Shown here: in pieces, positions 1 through 9,749 of the stretch
Numbering within the stretch: position 1 is the first letter of the stretch
How the letters are laid out: the number at the start of each line of letters is the position of its first letter
From: Aristolochia californica
Lineage: Eukaryota; Streptophyta; Magnoliopsida; Piperales; Aristolochiaceae
Length of the DNA: 64,000 nucleotides
Direction: 5' to 3'
NCBI GenBank assembly: GCA_029961685.1
Contig: JARWKL010000003.1
Location: 15,727,884-15,791,883 of the forward strand
Program-made: the position numbers and the translations under genes
Notes under the pieces: model-generated
Databases searched by the model: none
Told to the model about the DNA's origin: nothing
The model's input: the letters and a program-made list of their open reading frames with translations, nothing else

Positions 1-136
1 GCTGCAGTGCAAAGATGCGCCAGAGGTATGAAATGGCCATACTTTGAAAAACGATCAACCACTACAAATATAACTGATTTGTCGGACGATGAGGGAAGGC
101 AATCTGTGAAGTCCATGGAAATATCTGACCATACCT
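1..136 (-). pseudogene. gypsy-1 integrase core, start of catalytic domain
   Basis: The reverse complement of bases 1-130 encodes the integrase segment with FTDCLPSSSDKSV-like and VVDRFSKYGHF residues. This matches the equivalent part of gypsy-2 at 25375-25480 (VDRFSKYAHF). The rest of the domain lies outside the window. Bases 137-422 are the degraded linker between RNase H and integrase and hold no continuous frame. Confidence 0.75.
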
Positions 137-422
137 GTGACGGCAGCTGAAGTGGTTGGAGCAACCCCACTGGACTTAATGATTCAGCTTTATTCCGTTG
201 ACAAATCTGACAAGCCGCCACATAATTGGCTATATTGTGCTTCATACCCCTCCAATAAAATTTCTGACTTATCTGAAAATATATTTTTTGTCGGCCCTCA
301 TGTGTGTTGTCATGGAAGGAGGCTCAAATGTTGTTAATCAGTGGTGACATGTGGTGTAGAAAGATCCTGTTTTGGAAGAGGACCAGATTATCTTGAACCG
401 TCCAATGGTTTTCCACTCTCCC

Positions 423-1115
423 CTACTGGATCTCATGATATAAAGCAATAATTTTTGGGTACTGTTGTGTTTCTTCCCAGATAGAATCCAAGAAGAGAGC
501 TCTGGGCTGACTTATGGCATGTAATTGTGGCTCGGGAATGTCCCTGCGAGATAAAGCATCAGCCCCCACATTCAAACTCCCAGGTTTATACTCCACAGTA
601 AAGTCAAACCCCATAAGTTTACTCAACCAATGCTACTGCGGTGAGGTAGTGAGGCGTTGCTCAAGCAAATACTTGAGGCTGCAATGATCTGTGCGAATCA
701 GAAATGGGCGCCCCTAGAGATAAGGCTGCCAATGTTGTATTGCTTTCGCTAATCCGATCAGTTCCCTCTCATAAGCTGCTAACTTGTGGTGGTGTTGGCC
801 AAGTTGGCGGCTAAAATAAGCAATCGGGTGTCCCTGTTGGTGTAGCACTGCACCACTACTCCCCCCCCCTGAAGCATCACATTCCACCACAAAAGACTCA
901 TCAAAGTCCAGTAGCTGCAAAACTAGGGCGGATGATAAGGCCTCTTTCAACTGCTGAAAAGATTGAGCCGCTATCTCGAACCAAGTAAAACATTTTTCTT
1001 GAGTAAGTTGTTGAGCGGTGCTGCAATCTGGCCATAGCTGCGAATAAATTTCCTGTAATACCCAGCTAGGCCTAAAAATCCCCTTAATGCTGTAATGGAT
1101 GTGGGAGGAGGCCAA
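423..1115 (-). pseudogene. gypsy-1 RNase H and IN zinc-binding linker
   Basis: Read on the minus strand, the frame shows FVVECDASGGGSSGAVL (RNase H first Asp), IAYFSR, YERELIGLAKAIQHW and, past an in-frame stop at about 713, RTDHCSLKYLLEQR and NVGADALSRR. These are the standard Ty3/gypsy RNase H blocks. The first Asp motif carries an extra residue pair (GGGSSGAVL rather than GGGIGAVL). The stop near 713 and another near 640 break the frame. Confidence 0.88.
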
Positions 1116-1792
1116 TCTGTGATGGCCTGTATCTTACTCTGGTCTACCTTCACCCCAACTGCTGAAATAACGTGGCCCAAGTATGCCACTTCTGAAGTTC
1201 CCATAGAACATTTGGACAGATTTAAAACGAAATGATGTGAGCAGATAAGAGTAAATACCTGGTGAAGGTTCTGAAGATGTTCTTCCCAACTGTTGTTATA
1301 TACCAATATATCATCGAAAAATACCAAAATGTATTTCCTCAAGAGAGAGGAAAATACCTCATTAATGAGGGCCTGGAATGTGGAAGGCGCATTTGAGAGA
1401 AATGACATTACGAGGAACTCGAAATGCCCGTGGTGCGTGCGGAACACAGTTTTCTCCATATCTGATGGATGAACTTGGATTTGATGACAGCCAGATTTCA
1501 AATCGAGCTTGGTAAAAATTGTAGCACCATGTAACTCATCTAGTAATTCGTCCACCACCGGTATGGGAAATTTATCTTTAATGGTATGCACATTGAGTTG
1601 TCTGTAATCCACACAAAACCTCCACGACTTATCATGCTTGCGGACCAGTAATATCAGGGAGGAAAAAGGAGACCTGCTGGGCTGAATAATCCCTTGGGCT
1701 TGCATCTTTTGGCACTGCCTTCCAATCTCATCCGTCTGTAAGTGGGGGTAACGATAAGGACGCACCACTATAGGTTCAGTGCCCGTTTTCAA
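971..1792 (-). pseudogene. gypsy-1 reverse transcriptase
   Basis: A 273-codon open frame holds the RT palm and fingers. Visible motifs in order are IIQPSRSPFSS, WRFCVDYRQLN, FTKLDLKSGCHQI (metal-binding Asp), then the catalytic FFDD at about 1310-1320 and YLGHVIS. The domain reads through to the thumb segment GFLGLAGYYRKFI. After this point RNase H continues in another frame, so a frameshift lies near 1000-1100. RT would copy element RNA into cDNA in cytoplasmic particles. Confidence 0.9.
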
Positions 1793-1897
1793 ACGGATAC
1801 GGTGATCACAGTGCCTAATTGGCGGTAGAGCAGTAGGTTCCTGAAAAATATCCTCAAAGTTTGTAAGTAATTAAGATAACTTACAATTGTCCGTGCT

Positions 1898-2280
1898 CTA
1901 GACCTGAACAACCTGAAGGGCGCAGGGCACTGGTGCCTGTGTGCCATGCAATATAATCTGATTGTGGTCCTCTGTGAATTTCATGGTTAGAGCCTGAAAA
2001 TCCCATAATATTGGCCCCAACAATTGTAGCCATTTAATTCCCATAACCAAATCAAATCCGGATAGGGGAATCACCAGAAAATCTGCAATAAATGTGTGTC
2101 CCTCAATATCAAAGTGTGTAGCTAGAGAGATGCCCACACTGAAAATTTTAGCCCCATTGGCTACTGATACAGAAAGGCCAGTCTGTTGCTGGATGACTAA
2201 CCCAAGTTGTTCTGTCATTGGTTAACTGATGAAATTATGTGTACTGCCAGAATCAACTAAAGCAAGTAACTGTAGATGAT
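1898..2280 (-). pseudogene. gypsy-1 aspartic protease remnant
   Basis: The minus strand carries the retropepsin active site as VDSGSTHNFIS at about 2225-2260, followed at once by an in-frame stop. The frame then continues into the conserved segment with FSVGISL and GFDLVMGIKWLQLLGPILWDF, which is typical of plant chromovirus proteases. It lies between gag and RT, as in Ty3/gypsy. The catalytic DSG is intact, but the stop separates it from the rest of the domain. Confidence 0.85.
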
Positions 2281-2321
2281 GTAACTGGGCTTTAACCTGC
2301 ATGGTACTAGAACTGCACAGA

Positions 2322-3464
2322 CTAGTCATGGCATGAAGGAAATCTTTGGACCCTCTTGGTCTGTCTCCACAATCTCCTCCTCTGGTAGTGTGTCTTCACC
2401 AACCGCCCACAGACATATACTGAATAATCTTTTGCATAGGTGACCTTGTACATATTGTTCATCACAGTTAAAACAAAGGCCCTTGGCCTTTCTCTGATCC
2501 ATTTCTTGTCTGTTCGTTTTTTGAAGTAAGGAGTTGGGGAAGTCGAGTTAGAGCTGTCTAGGCGTGGTGCTGCATTGGCTCCAAAACGTGGAGATCCATA
2601 ATATGGTGGTGGCGCAGTGGCATTGTGCCTTCCTGGCCAAGCTGGTTTTTTGACCAGTAAATCCTTCAGAACACGCTGCTTATTCTCAATTGACCTGGCT
2701 AAATTCATACAGTGGTCTAAATCTGTAGGACCATGTAATTCAACTTCTAGTCGCAGAGCTTCTGTCAAACCAGCAGTAAAAATATGAACATACTGGGTGT
2801 GACCGACAAACTCATTAGCTCGGGCCAACCGTTTTTGGAAGGTCTTTTGATACACCTCTAGTGATCCAGTCTGCTTATAATTGATTAATTCGCCCAATGG
2901 ATTGCTACTAGCTGGAGGACCAAACCTCATCATGCATGATTGTCTAAAGGTTGCCTAATCTTGAACCAATTGGTCATTTCGGAATTGGTGGTACCAAAGG
3001 AAGGCTTCATCGAGCATGTGGTAGGCGGCCAAATAAACTTTCTCATCTGCAGGTGTTTTTTGATGATAAAAGAATTGATCACACTTGGTTAACCAAATCA
3101 AGGGGTCCTTAGACCCATCATATGTAGGAAAGTCTAGTTTTAAATACCTGGGAACCGTATTTGGTCCCTGAGCGGCAGGCCCCATATGGGGATTGTGATG
3201 ACACATTGGTGGTGGTGGGTGGAAGTGATGGTGGTCGGCCGGTGGAGAGTAGGCTGCAGGCGGTTGTGCTCATGTACCATTGTCATCTTGTCGCCGAAGG
3301 AGGGCTTGGATGGCGGCATCCATGGATTTGATTGCCTCACGCAGGTCAGATGTGGTCTGATGCACCTCTTCCATTGATTGAGCCTGAAGATCTGTCCTCT
3401 GGCGATTATCTTCAACTAATTGCCTCAAATCCTCAGGGGAAGAGGAATCCCCAAGGGTGGACCT
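2322..3464 (-). pseudogene. gypsy-1 gag (capsid) remnant
   Basis: One minus-strand frame, broken by stops near 3268 and 2953. Its retrotransposon gag domain (about 3180-2800) carries the typical PKLDFPTYDG-like stretch (here LKLDFPTYDGSKDPL), then WLTKCDQFF and YHMLDEAFLWY. The region from about 2800 to 2640 has the usual gag C-terminal helix with LTEALRLEVELH. No intact CCHC zinc knuckle is visible: the expected cysteine region near 2460 reads as a degraded frame. Capsid protein would package the element RNA in the cytoplasm; this copy cannot produce it. Confidence 0.85.
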
Positions 3465-3475
3465 GTCTGATACCA
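3465..3475 (-). other. Primer binding site of gypsy-1 (initiator Met tRNA type)
   Basis: The minus strand reads TGGTATCAGAC three bases after the LTR end. This resembles the plant tRNA-iMet complement TGGTATCAGAGC. Its position fixes the LTR boundary at 3479. Confidence 0.8.
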
Positions 3476-3478
3476 AGA

Positions 3479-3897
3479 TGTTAGGTTCTTCCCGACCCAT
3501 GGATTGAGTCACCCTTCTTTCCTTTCTTCCCTCCGTATTGGATCTTGACGCTAGAAAGGGTTTCTTGTTTCTTGAATGTGGAATAATGGAAATAGGAATG
3601 GAATGATGGAGCATTGAAGGAAACTCGACCTGGACCTCAGAGGGAGAATCCGACCTAGACCTCTGAGGGAGAATCTGACCTGTTTAATTCTAATTTCTCA
3701 ATACTTGCTTTTCTTCTCCTTGATGTCTCCATAAATAGGGTTGAGGACAGAAATACAAAAGAGACCCATGGGACAAATGGTTCATGCCATATTACATCTA
3801 AACCAAACCAAACCAAATGAAATTACATTACAAGGAAATTGACATAATTTAATTCCTATGCCTATGGATAACTCGTGTAGCTATGGAGTCCATAACA
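3479..3897 (-). repeat. 5' LTR of gypsy-1
   Basis: On the minus strand it begins TGTTATGGACTCC and ends CCTAACA, the TGTT...AACA termini expected for an LTR. Both ends match the LTR of gypsy-2 (26424-26797). It is 419 bp long. The segment just outside its start (3898 on) is copia coding sequence. The second copy lies outside the window, so the target duplication cannot be checked. Confidence 0.85.
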
Positions 3898-4846
3898 TTG
3901 AGATTACAGGGTTATGTAGACACTGACATGGCTGGAGATATTGATGGCAAGAAGAGTATCACTGGATATGTATACACATTGGGTATTACAGTAAGTTGGG
4001 TCTCTAACTTGTAGAATATAGTTGCTCTTTCCACTACTGAGGCAGAATATGCCGTTGTGACTGAAGCCAGCAAGGAGATGGTATGGTTGCAGTCTTTCTT
4101 AAAAGAATTAGGTCTCAAGCATGGGAAGAATGTGTAGTATTGTGACAGACAGAGTGTTATTCATTTAGCAACGTGCTAGGAATTAAACGTACTAATTCCA
4201 AACTAACGAAAAACAATAATAATAAACACGGAAGAAGGGAAAAACAAGCACAAAAAGGACAACAAGATTTATACAAGTTTGCATCAAGGTAGGACTATGT
4301 TCTATCTTCCGTTGTTGCAATAATCCATTATGAAGATGAAATAGTTACAAGAGAAATTGTACATTTGTAGGTGTTTCTCTCTAACCTCTAAGGCTGCAAC
4401 TCGAGATGCTCCACAGATTAAGATCATAAAACCATAATAGTGGCGCCCCTCAATTTAAAGACAAAGCTTGGGTAACCGTATTACAAGAATGAAATTCTCA
4501 AATTTTCCATAATAAAACAACAGTCAATATATCGTGGATCGGAAAGGGGCTTAACCTCCGCACCCCCCTTCCAACCCCTATGGCGACCTTACCGCGAAGG
4601 TCGATCCACGACCAACTCAATGTAAGGCGTTAATTATGCTCCACAACTTAACACAAAGTACCTTGATTATCATGCCAGAACAAAGCAAATACAAGTGTGT
4701 TACCACTTCATTAGATCGGCTATTGAGGATGGAGTATTAGCACTTGAGAATATTCAAGGGAGTCAGAATTTGGCTGATATATTGACAAAGACTATTACGA
4801 TTGAGAAACTGAAGGTATGTGGACTTCTCTCTAAGGATTGAGAAGT
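3898..4846 (+). pseudogene. copia-0 RNase H, split by a solo LTR
   Basis: The first part (3898-4173) shows GYVDTDMAGDIDGKKSITGY and LSTTEAEYAVVTEASKE, with in-frame TAG stops near 4013 and 4134. The second part (4659-4846) resumes with YHARTKQ, HFIRSAIEDG and NLADILTKT, the standard C-terminal motif of copia RNase H. The intervening 480 bp is an inverted LTR. Two independent kinds of damage (stops and insertion) mark it as old. Confidence 0.85.
4174..4653 (-). repeat. Solo LTR of the copia-0 family, inverted, inside copia-0
   Basis: Read on the minus strand it starts TGTTAAGTTGTGGAGC and ends TTTAATTCCTAGCA. The 3' LTR of copia-0 (4900-5414) starts TGTTAAGTTGTGGAGCC and ends TTTAATTCCAAACA, so the two are members of one family. 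It is flanked by CAACG (4169-4173) and CAAAG (4654-4658), a 5-bp target duplication with one difference. No internal sequence remains. A solo LTR normally forms by recombination between the two LTRs of a full insertion. Confidence 0.85.
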
Positions 4847-4899
4847 TGTTGCCGCTGCAAAGGAGATATTGATGATGGATTAGTCTCCAAGTGGGAGAT

Positions 4900-5414
4900 T
4901 GTTAAGTTGTGGAGCCTAATCAACGCCCTACGCTGATTTGATATGCTAGTCAACCTTCGCTGTAAGGTCGTTGTGGGGGGTGGAAGGGAACGGGGAGCCC
5001 CCCGCCCCAGTGGTTCGAGGCGGAGTCCCCACCAGATCCATGATATATTGAATGTTGTTTCATTAAGGGTAGTTTGGAGATTTCACACTCATAACCTGGT
5101 CGCCCTAATTTTTTGTTTATATTTGGGGGTGTCATTGTTAGAGTTTTATCACCCAAAGTATTATCTTCACGGAGAATCATTTGTTGCGGCCCGAGAGAGG
5201 TTAGAGAAAAACACTTATAAGTGTGTGCGATTTCACTTGTAAAATATTTCATCTTTATAGTGGAATACTACAGCGACGGAAGACAAGACGTAGTCTCACC
5301 TTGAGGGGAACCTGTATAAATCCTATTTGTATTCTTGTGTTTGTTTTTTTCTTTCTTCTACATGTATTATTATTGCTCTCGTGAGTTTGGAATTAAGGCA
5401 TTTAATTCCAAACA
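4900..5414 (+). repeat. 3' LTR of copia-0
   Basis: Begins TGTTAAGTTGTGGAGCC directly after a purine-rich PPT (CAAGTGGGAGA, 4889-4899) and ends TAATTCCAAACA. Within it lies a GC-rich block at about 4970-5035. The right flank is ATGAC; the matching left duplication would be outside the window. Confidence 0.82.
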
Positions 5415-6506
5415 ATGACATTGACTCCCTAATTTTTTTCTTTCTTCTACATGCAAATAATGGCTGATTGGGTGTGTTAAGACTATAAATATCCCAATGG
5501 CTCATTTGATGAGAAAACTAAAACTTAGACGAGAAACCTCTCTCGTCCTTAAACTTGTAAATCTTCCTCATATTCATTGTGTCTAAACTTTTGAAACACA
5601 TTCCCAATTGCTCAAAAGTTCCAAAGTCTTTTGGGTTAGTCTACAGTCAAGGAGATTTACGCTAGTATTGGTTTTGACTCTAAAAACTAGTAAGACCATT
5701 AGATTTTATCGATTATAATATTCATTTTTATTGTCTCTCTTGAATTGTATTTGGCTAGTGGGCCATTGTATTGTGGCTTGGTGCACAAGAAAGTTCTTTG
5801 TGAACCTTGGTGATTTGAAACGGGTTAGGTAATCTTGTGGTTTTGAAAGAGTGTTTTGCTTTTGTTGCAATTGGAGGGATCTAAAGCGGTTTCTTTGAGA
5901 GTCCATTAAGACGAATTTGACCTAACCACGTAAATGTTCTTTATGTGCCTATATCTTTTATTGTTATGCTAGCATCCCACTCCGCGCCACCTAGGCCAAG
6001 ATTGACAAGGCTAGAAATTCTCTTATAAAGAAGCATAACAAAAATCTCAATCATTGAATTAAATTAGAGAAACTTACCCCATGAAATTCTCACATTAACT
6101 CATCTATCTATTATGCAAAGGAAGGGAGCTCCAATTTTTAGGGGAAAATTTCAGCCTTGGATTTTCTTTAAGTTGCAAGCTCATAATATTTCCTCCAACC
6201 AAATGACAATTGAGAAAAAAAAATTGAAACTGAAAGATAGATGGTGTAAAAAAAGATGAACAAAATAAACATAATGATTTGTTGACAGTCACCTAAGTTT
6301 TTCATGTAATTCTATTAACCTTGGCCTAATCCACTCTCAAATAACTTGTTTGAGATTCACAAGCAACTTGTTTGAGATCTACTAGCAAATGGTAGGATAT
6401 TAAAAGAGCTCACTCGTCTAGGCTTTCATGACTCTGGTCATTCCTCCAAGGACAATAAGAGCCAATCGCTCTTTACAAACTCATGAATCAGGTTTAGGTG
6501 GTGCAG
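5415..6506. other. Intergenic, no gene or element recognised
   Basis: AT-rich sequence with no convincing exon, RNA gene or element end. A short direct repeat of TTTCTTTCTTCTACATG occurs at about 5349 (in the LTR) and 5440 (just outside), as if a little sequence was duplicated at the LTR edge. Short open frames here show no family resemblance. Confidence 0.6.
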
Positions 6507-6715
6507 TATGAGAGAAAGTGAAAGTGATAGTGAATTCGAATTCACTTTCACTTTTGCCCAAAATTGTTAGTGCGTGTCTACGAGGGAAAGTGAGAGTGAA
6601 TGAACTATATAATTCACTTTCACTCGCTCTTGTGTAAAATGAGTGAAAATAAAATTTGAGAGTTCACCCTCTGAATTCACTTTCACTTGCTCTCTCTAGA
6701 TGCTCTCTGCATCCC
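6507..6715. repeat. Cluster of inverted repeats built on TTCACTTTCACT
   Basis: The motif AAGTGAAAGTGA and its complement occur several times in about 200 bp. A perfect palindrome GTGAATTCGAATTCAC lies at 6530-6545, and a second arm pair AGTGAGAGTGAAT ... ATTCACTTTCACTC lies at about 6589-6628. A further copy is at about 6673-6690. The cluster could be a degraded foldback element. No target duplication was identified, so the class is open. Confidence 0.5.
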
Positions 6716-6820
6716 TCTCGTCGCTACTGGGACTCACCCTCCCCTGCTACTGTGCTACTTCCCTCTCCTCTCACTACTCACTCTCTCAAAACCGAATCCT
6801 ATCACGAATAATTTATTTTT

Positions 6821-7310
6821 TTGTAATTATTTTATTAATTTATACTACACAAAAATCTATCTTATTTTATTAATAAAATACTCTATTTATTTATTTATTA
6901 TATTCATGACTTTTAATAGTATATTAAAATACTAATTTAAGAGCGATAATTTTTTAAAAGTAAGAATTTGATCAAGCATCTAAAAAGTGAACATTTTTGT
7001 TTAAGTATTGTATATTTTATAATTATTTAAATTAATAATTTTATTTTAACTTATAATTATTATATTAAGTTAGACTAAATTAAAATCTACCTTATTTTAT
7101 TAATAAAATACACTATTTAATTATTTATGATATTAATGATTTTTAACATTATATTACATTACTAGTTTAAGAATGATAATTAAGATATTGTAAAAGTCAA
7201 ATTTTGATTAAGTATCTAGGCATTATAAAAGTAGTCATGTTTGTTAAGGTATATTATTTGTTATATTTAATTAAATTAATATTTATTTTTCATTCCAAAA
7301 TTATTGAACT
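6821..7310. repeat. AT-rich tandem duplication, period about 230 bp
   Basis: Two diverged copies of an AT-rich unit begin with AAAATCTATCTTATTTTATT at 6852 and AAAATCTACCTTATTTTATT at 7082, which gives a period of 230 bp. Similarity continues through ATGACTTTTAATAGTATATT (6905) against ATGATTTTTAACATTATATT (7136). No coding potential. It may be a matrix-attachment-like or decayed element sequence; nothing visible decides this. Confidence 0.6.
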
Positions 7311-9300
7311 TATTTTGTTAATTAAAAATTTAAATACAACTATCTTCTAAAGTTACATCAATTAGAATATTTTATGAATAAACTCATTCTCTTGTTTCTA
7401 ATATTTTCCCCTATACTTTCCATTGAACATATTAACACAAAAAAATTATTCCCTTTCACTTTAAGGAATGCAAAGAAGTATTTGGCATAAGGTAGGTCGG
7501 GTGGCTAACTGGTTAAATTCATGAATATCATTCAACGAACTATAAAACCCAGTTATGCTTGAAAGTCTGAAACATATCACTTTAAACCGCTGTTATACAT
7601 CTGCAGAATCACTATGGTAATCAACTACATGTCGAGGGTTAATCAACCCTCTTTTTTTTTTTTTTTTTTCCTTCGTAATGTATTTACAGCATAAAGAAAA
7701 CATTCAACAGTTCAACATTTTTTAGGGCCTTGTTAAGTATAAATACGCGTTAAAAACAAGTACTGAAAAAACAGTAAAATCTAATTTATTCTTATAAATC
7801 AGTAATTTGAAAAAAGAAAACGAAACAACACAGTTTGTAACCACGTGAAAAAAAAAAAAACAGTAACAAATGAGAATTGAGCAATTGAATCCCTGTACAA
7901 AAAAAAAAACAAAAAACAGAGATGAGGGAAGGAGAGAGCTGACCATGTCCCATCATTTTTCTCTTTACAACCGTTTTTCAACAAGTACACACTTTTCGTT
8001 TTAAGAATATTATTTAAAACAGAATATTATCACTAGCAAAAATTATCTTATATGGCAAAATCAACACGAACTCTATAAGAAGTTCATCAGATGATCTAGA
8101 AAAAAGATGATTATTAAAACAAAAGTTAAATACGGTCTGTACAGAAGATCACATGGTCTATAGGACAATTTTCTAAACTATTGTTACAGGAAAAGAATAG
8201 AAATGAAACAAGTTATCCATTGCTAGCTTAGTTCTCTTGGCCATGTGCTTAGTTATCCATAAAAAAAAAAAAAAAAAAATATGAACTGCTCACCTGTTAC
8301 CTCTTGGCCATGCGCGCTTACTTCTCTTCAGCTGAAGGAGGTCAATCACCTCCATTGCTAGCTTTAAGCTTTTTCTTAATCAACTCATCACGTTTTAAAT
8401 GACCCCTCCATCCAAACAAGGTTATTTTCTCTCTCACTCTCTCTCATGATTAGCTTTCCTGAACCCACCCAAACTCATGATAGTCTACGTTTATTGGAAG
8501 AACATGAGTTCCAATAAAATTCTAATAAATGGTAAAAAAATTATTAGTATATGAAAAAATGTTAATATGATACAAATGAAAGGGGAAAGGGCACGTGGAG
8601 GAGCAAATTTTGGATGGGAGTGTCCATTCTGTACAGTTCATGTAGTTGGGAGACACCCCTGATGCCACTACAGGGTCAAAACGCCATTGCTGACAGGATC
8701 AACATGCAAGTACCTGCTAACCCGCCAATCGTCACTCCATCCACTTTGTTCAAGGAATCCAAAGAAAACATTGTAAGGTATAATGAGCAAGGGCACAGAA
8801 AGCTTTACCTAGAAATATCTCCACAAGCATGTCGGCTAGCACGTCCTCTATCTTCAGCAAACATCAATCCCTAACAGGAGTGAAGTTTAATACATCAAGG
8901 AAGATAACAAAAACATTTCATCAGGAAGAACAAAAATTAGACTAGTAAAAAGGACTACAAGTGTATGCTTCTCATGGAGAAGTAACTACAAAAGCTTCAT
9001 CTACTAAAAGAACAGAATAATGCAACGACATACAACTTTTCAAATATGTCTATCTACTTCATCTAGGAACAGAGATGCCAGAAACACTTAATTGGGGCAA
9101 GAATAGTCAAAGAAGTACATACCTTTACCAAGACCAGTCCCTTCAATAGTTTGCAACTGGTGCAGCCAACCACCTTCATGAATACATTCACAACTCCCCT
9201 ACTTCGACTTTAAAAAAAAAAAAAAAAAAAAAATGGATCCAAAAACTTCGCCTTATAAGAATTATATCAGTACTCATCCTTGAATCCTCTACAGACATGG
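7311..9300. other. Intergenic flank downstream of the CW gene, nothing firm
   Basis: Contains poly(T)/poly(A) tracts at about 7653-7669, 7847-7860, 8263-8279 and 9208-9231, but no gene I can support. A less AT-rich stretch at 8574-8880 has an 86-codon frame on the plus strand that resembles no family I recognise; it could equally be an untranslated or intronic fragment. Confidence 0.5.
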
Positions 9301-9749
9301 GTATCTGTTGATTTTATCAGTCTGTGACACTCTGATCTTCAACCTGTTTTAGTGAAGGGAGAATTCATTTTTTGAAGCTCCCTCATTTGTGCTGTTCTTC
9401 AGAGCTCGAGTCAAAGCACATCATGTCCTTCAATCTCGTGTCTAGAAATACATGGAAAGCTCGCAAAGAATACTTTACAAAAACTGCAAGCTAACTGTTT
9501 CTTTTCCTAATTTTTTCTTTTGTACAGATTATACAGGAGGGAACCAGATCCATCATAACACATCCCTCTCAGGAGAAGAATTGTGTTAATGCAGTATGAG
9601 TACCCAGCCAGTTCTGCATCTTCTTCTTTTTTAGGCAACTGCATCCTTTATCCATACCCTCCATAAGTGTGACACCTCAGGGGAGGAAACAGCAAGAAGA
9701 AAAACACACTTATTCACAATAATGAACGAGATCTCTTCATCAGATGCAC

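Larger units (their letters stand above)
1..3897 (-). mobile_element. Ty3/gypsy chromovirus-like element (gypsy-1), 3' part outside window
   Basis: A minus-strand LTR retrotransposon that reads, from right to left, 5' LTR, PBS, gag, protease, reverse transcriptase, RNase H and the start of integrase; the integrase remainder and 3' LTR lie beyond base 1. The order PR-RT-RH-IN is that of Ty3/gypsy. Its 5' LTR starts at 3897 and abuts a copia RNase H reading frame on the plus strand, so gypsy-1 inserted into copia-0. Gag contains two in-frame stops, protease has a stop just after its active site, and the polyprotein is frameshifted between RT and RNase H. It is therefore a dead copy. Its LTR begins TGTTATGGACTCCATAG, as does that of gypsy-2 at 26424, so the two are related families. 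Confidence 0.92.
3898..5414 (+). mobile_element. Ty1/copia element 3' end (copia-0)
   Basis: The plus-strand 3' end of a copia element: RNase H, polypurine tract, 3' LTR. Its upstream part was separated by the gypsy-1 insertion at 3897/3898 and would resume left of the window. The RNase H is also interrupted by a minus-strand solo LTR at 4174-4653. The resemblance is to the Tork/Tnt1 branch, inferred from the RNase H motifs MAGDIDGKKSITGY and LSTTEAEY. Confidence 0.85.

Noticed and set aside
4975..5040. Possible tRNA gene (GGTTCGAGGC resembles a T-arm)
   Set aside because: No matching acceptor stem, D-arm or anticodon arm can be laid out; it is in an LTR.
7847..7860. Poly(A) tracts in the intergenic region as SINE or LINE tails
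   Set aside because: No box A/box B promoter, ORF or target duplication was found next to the tracts.
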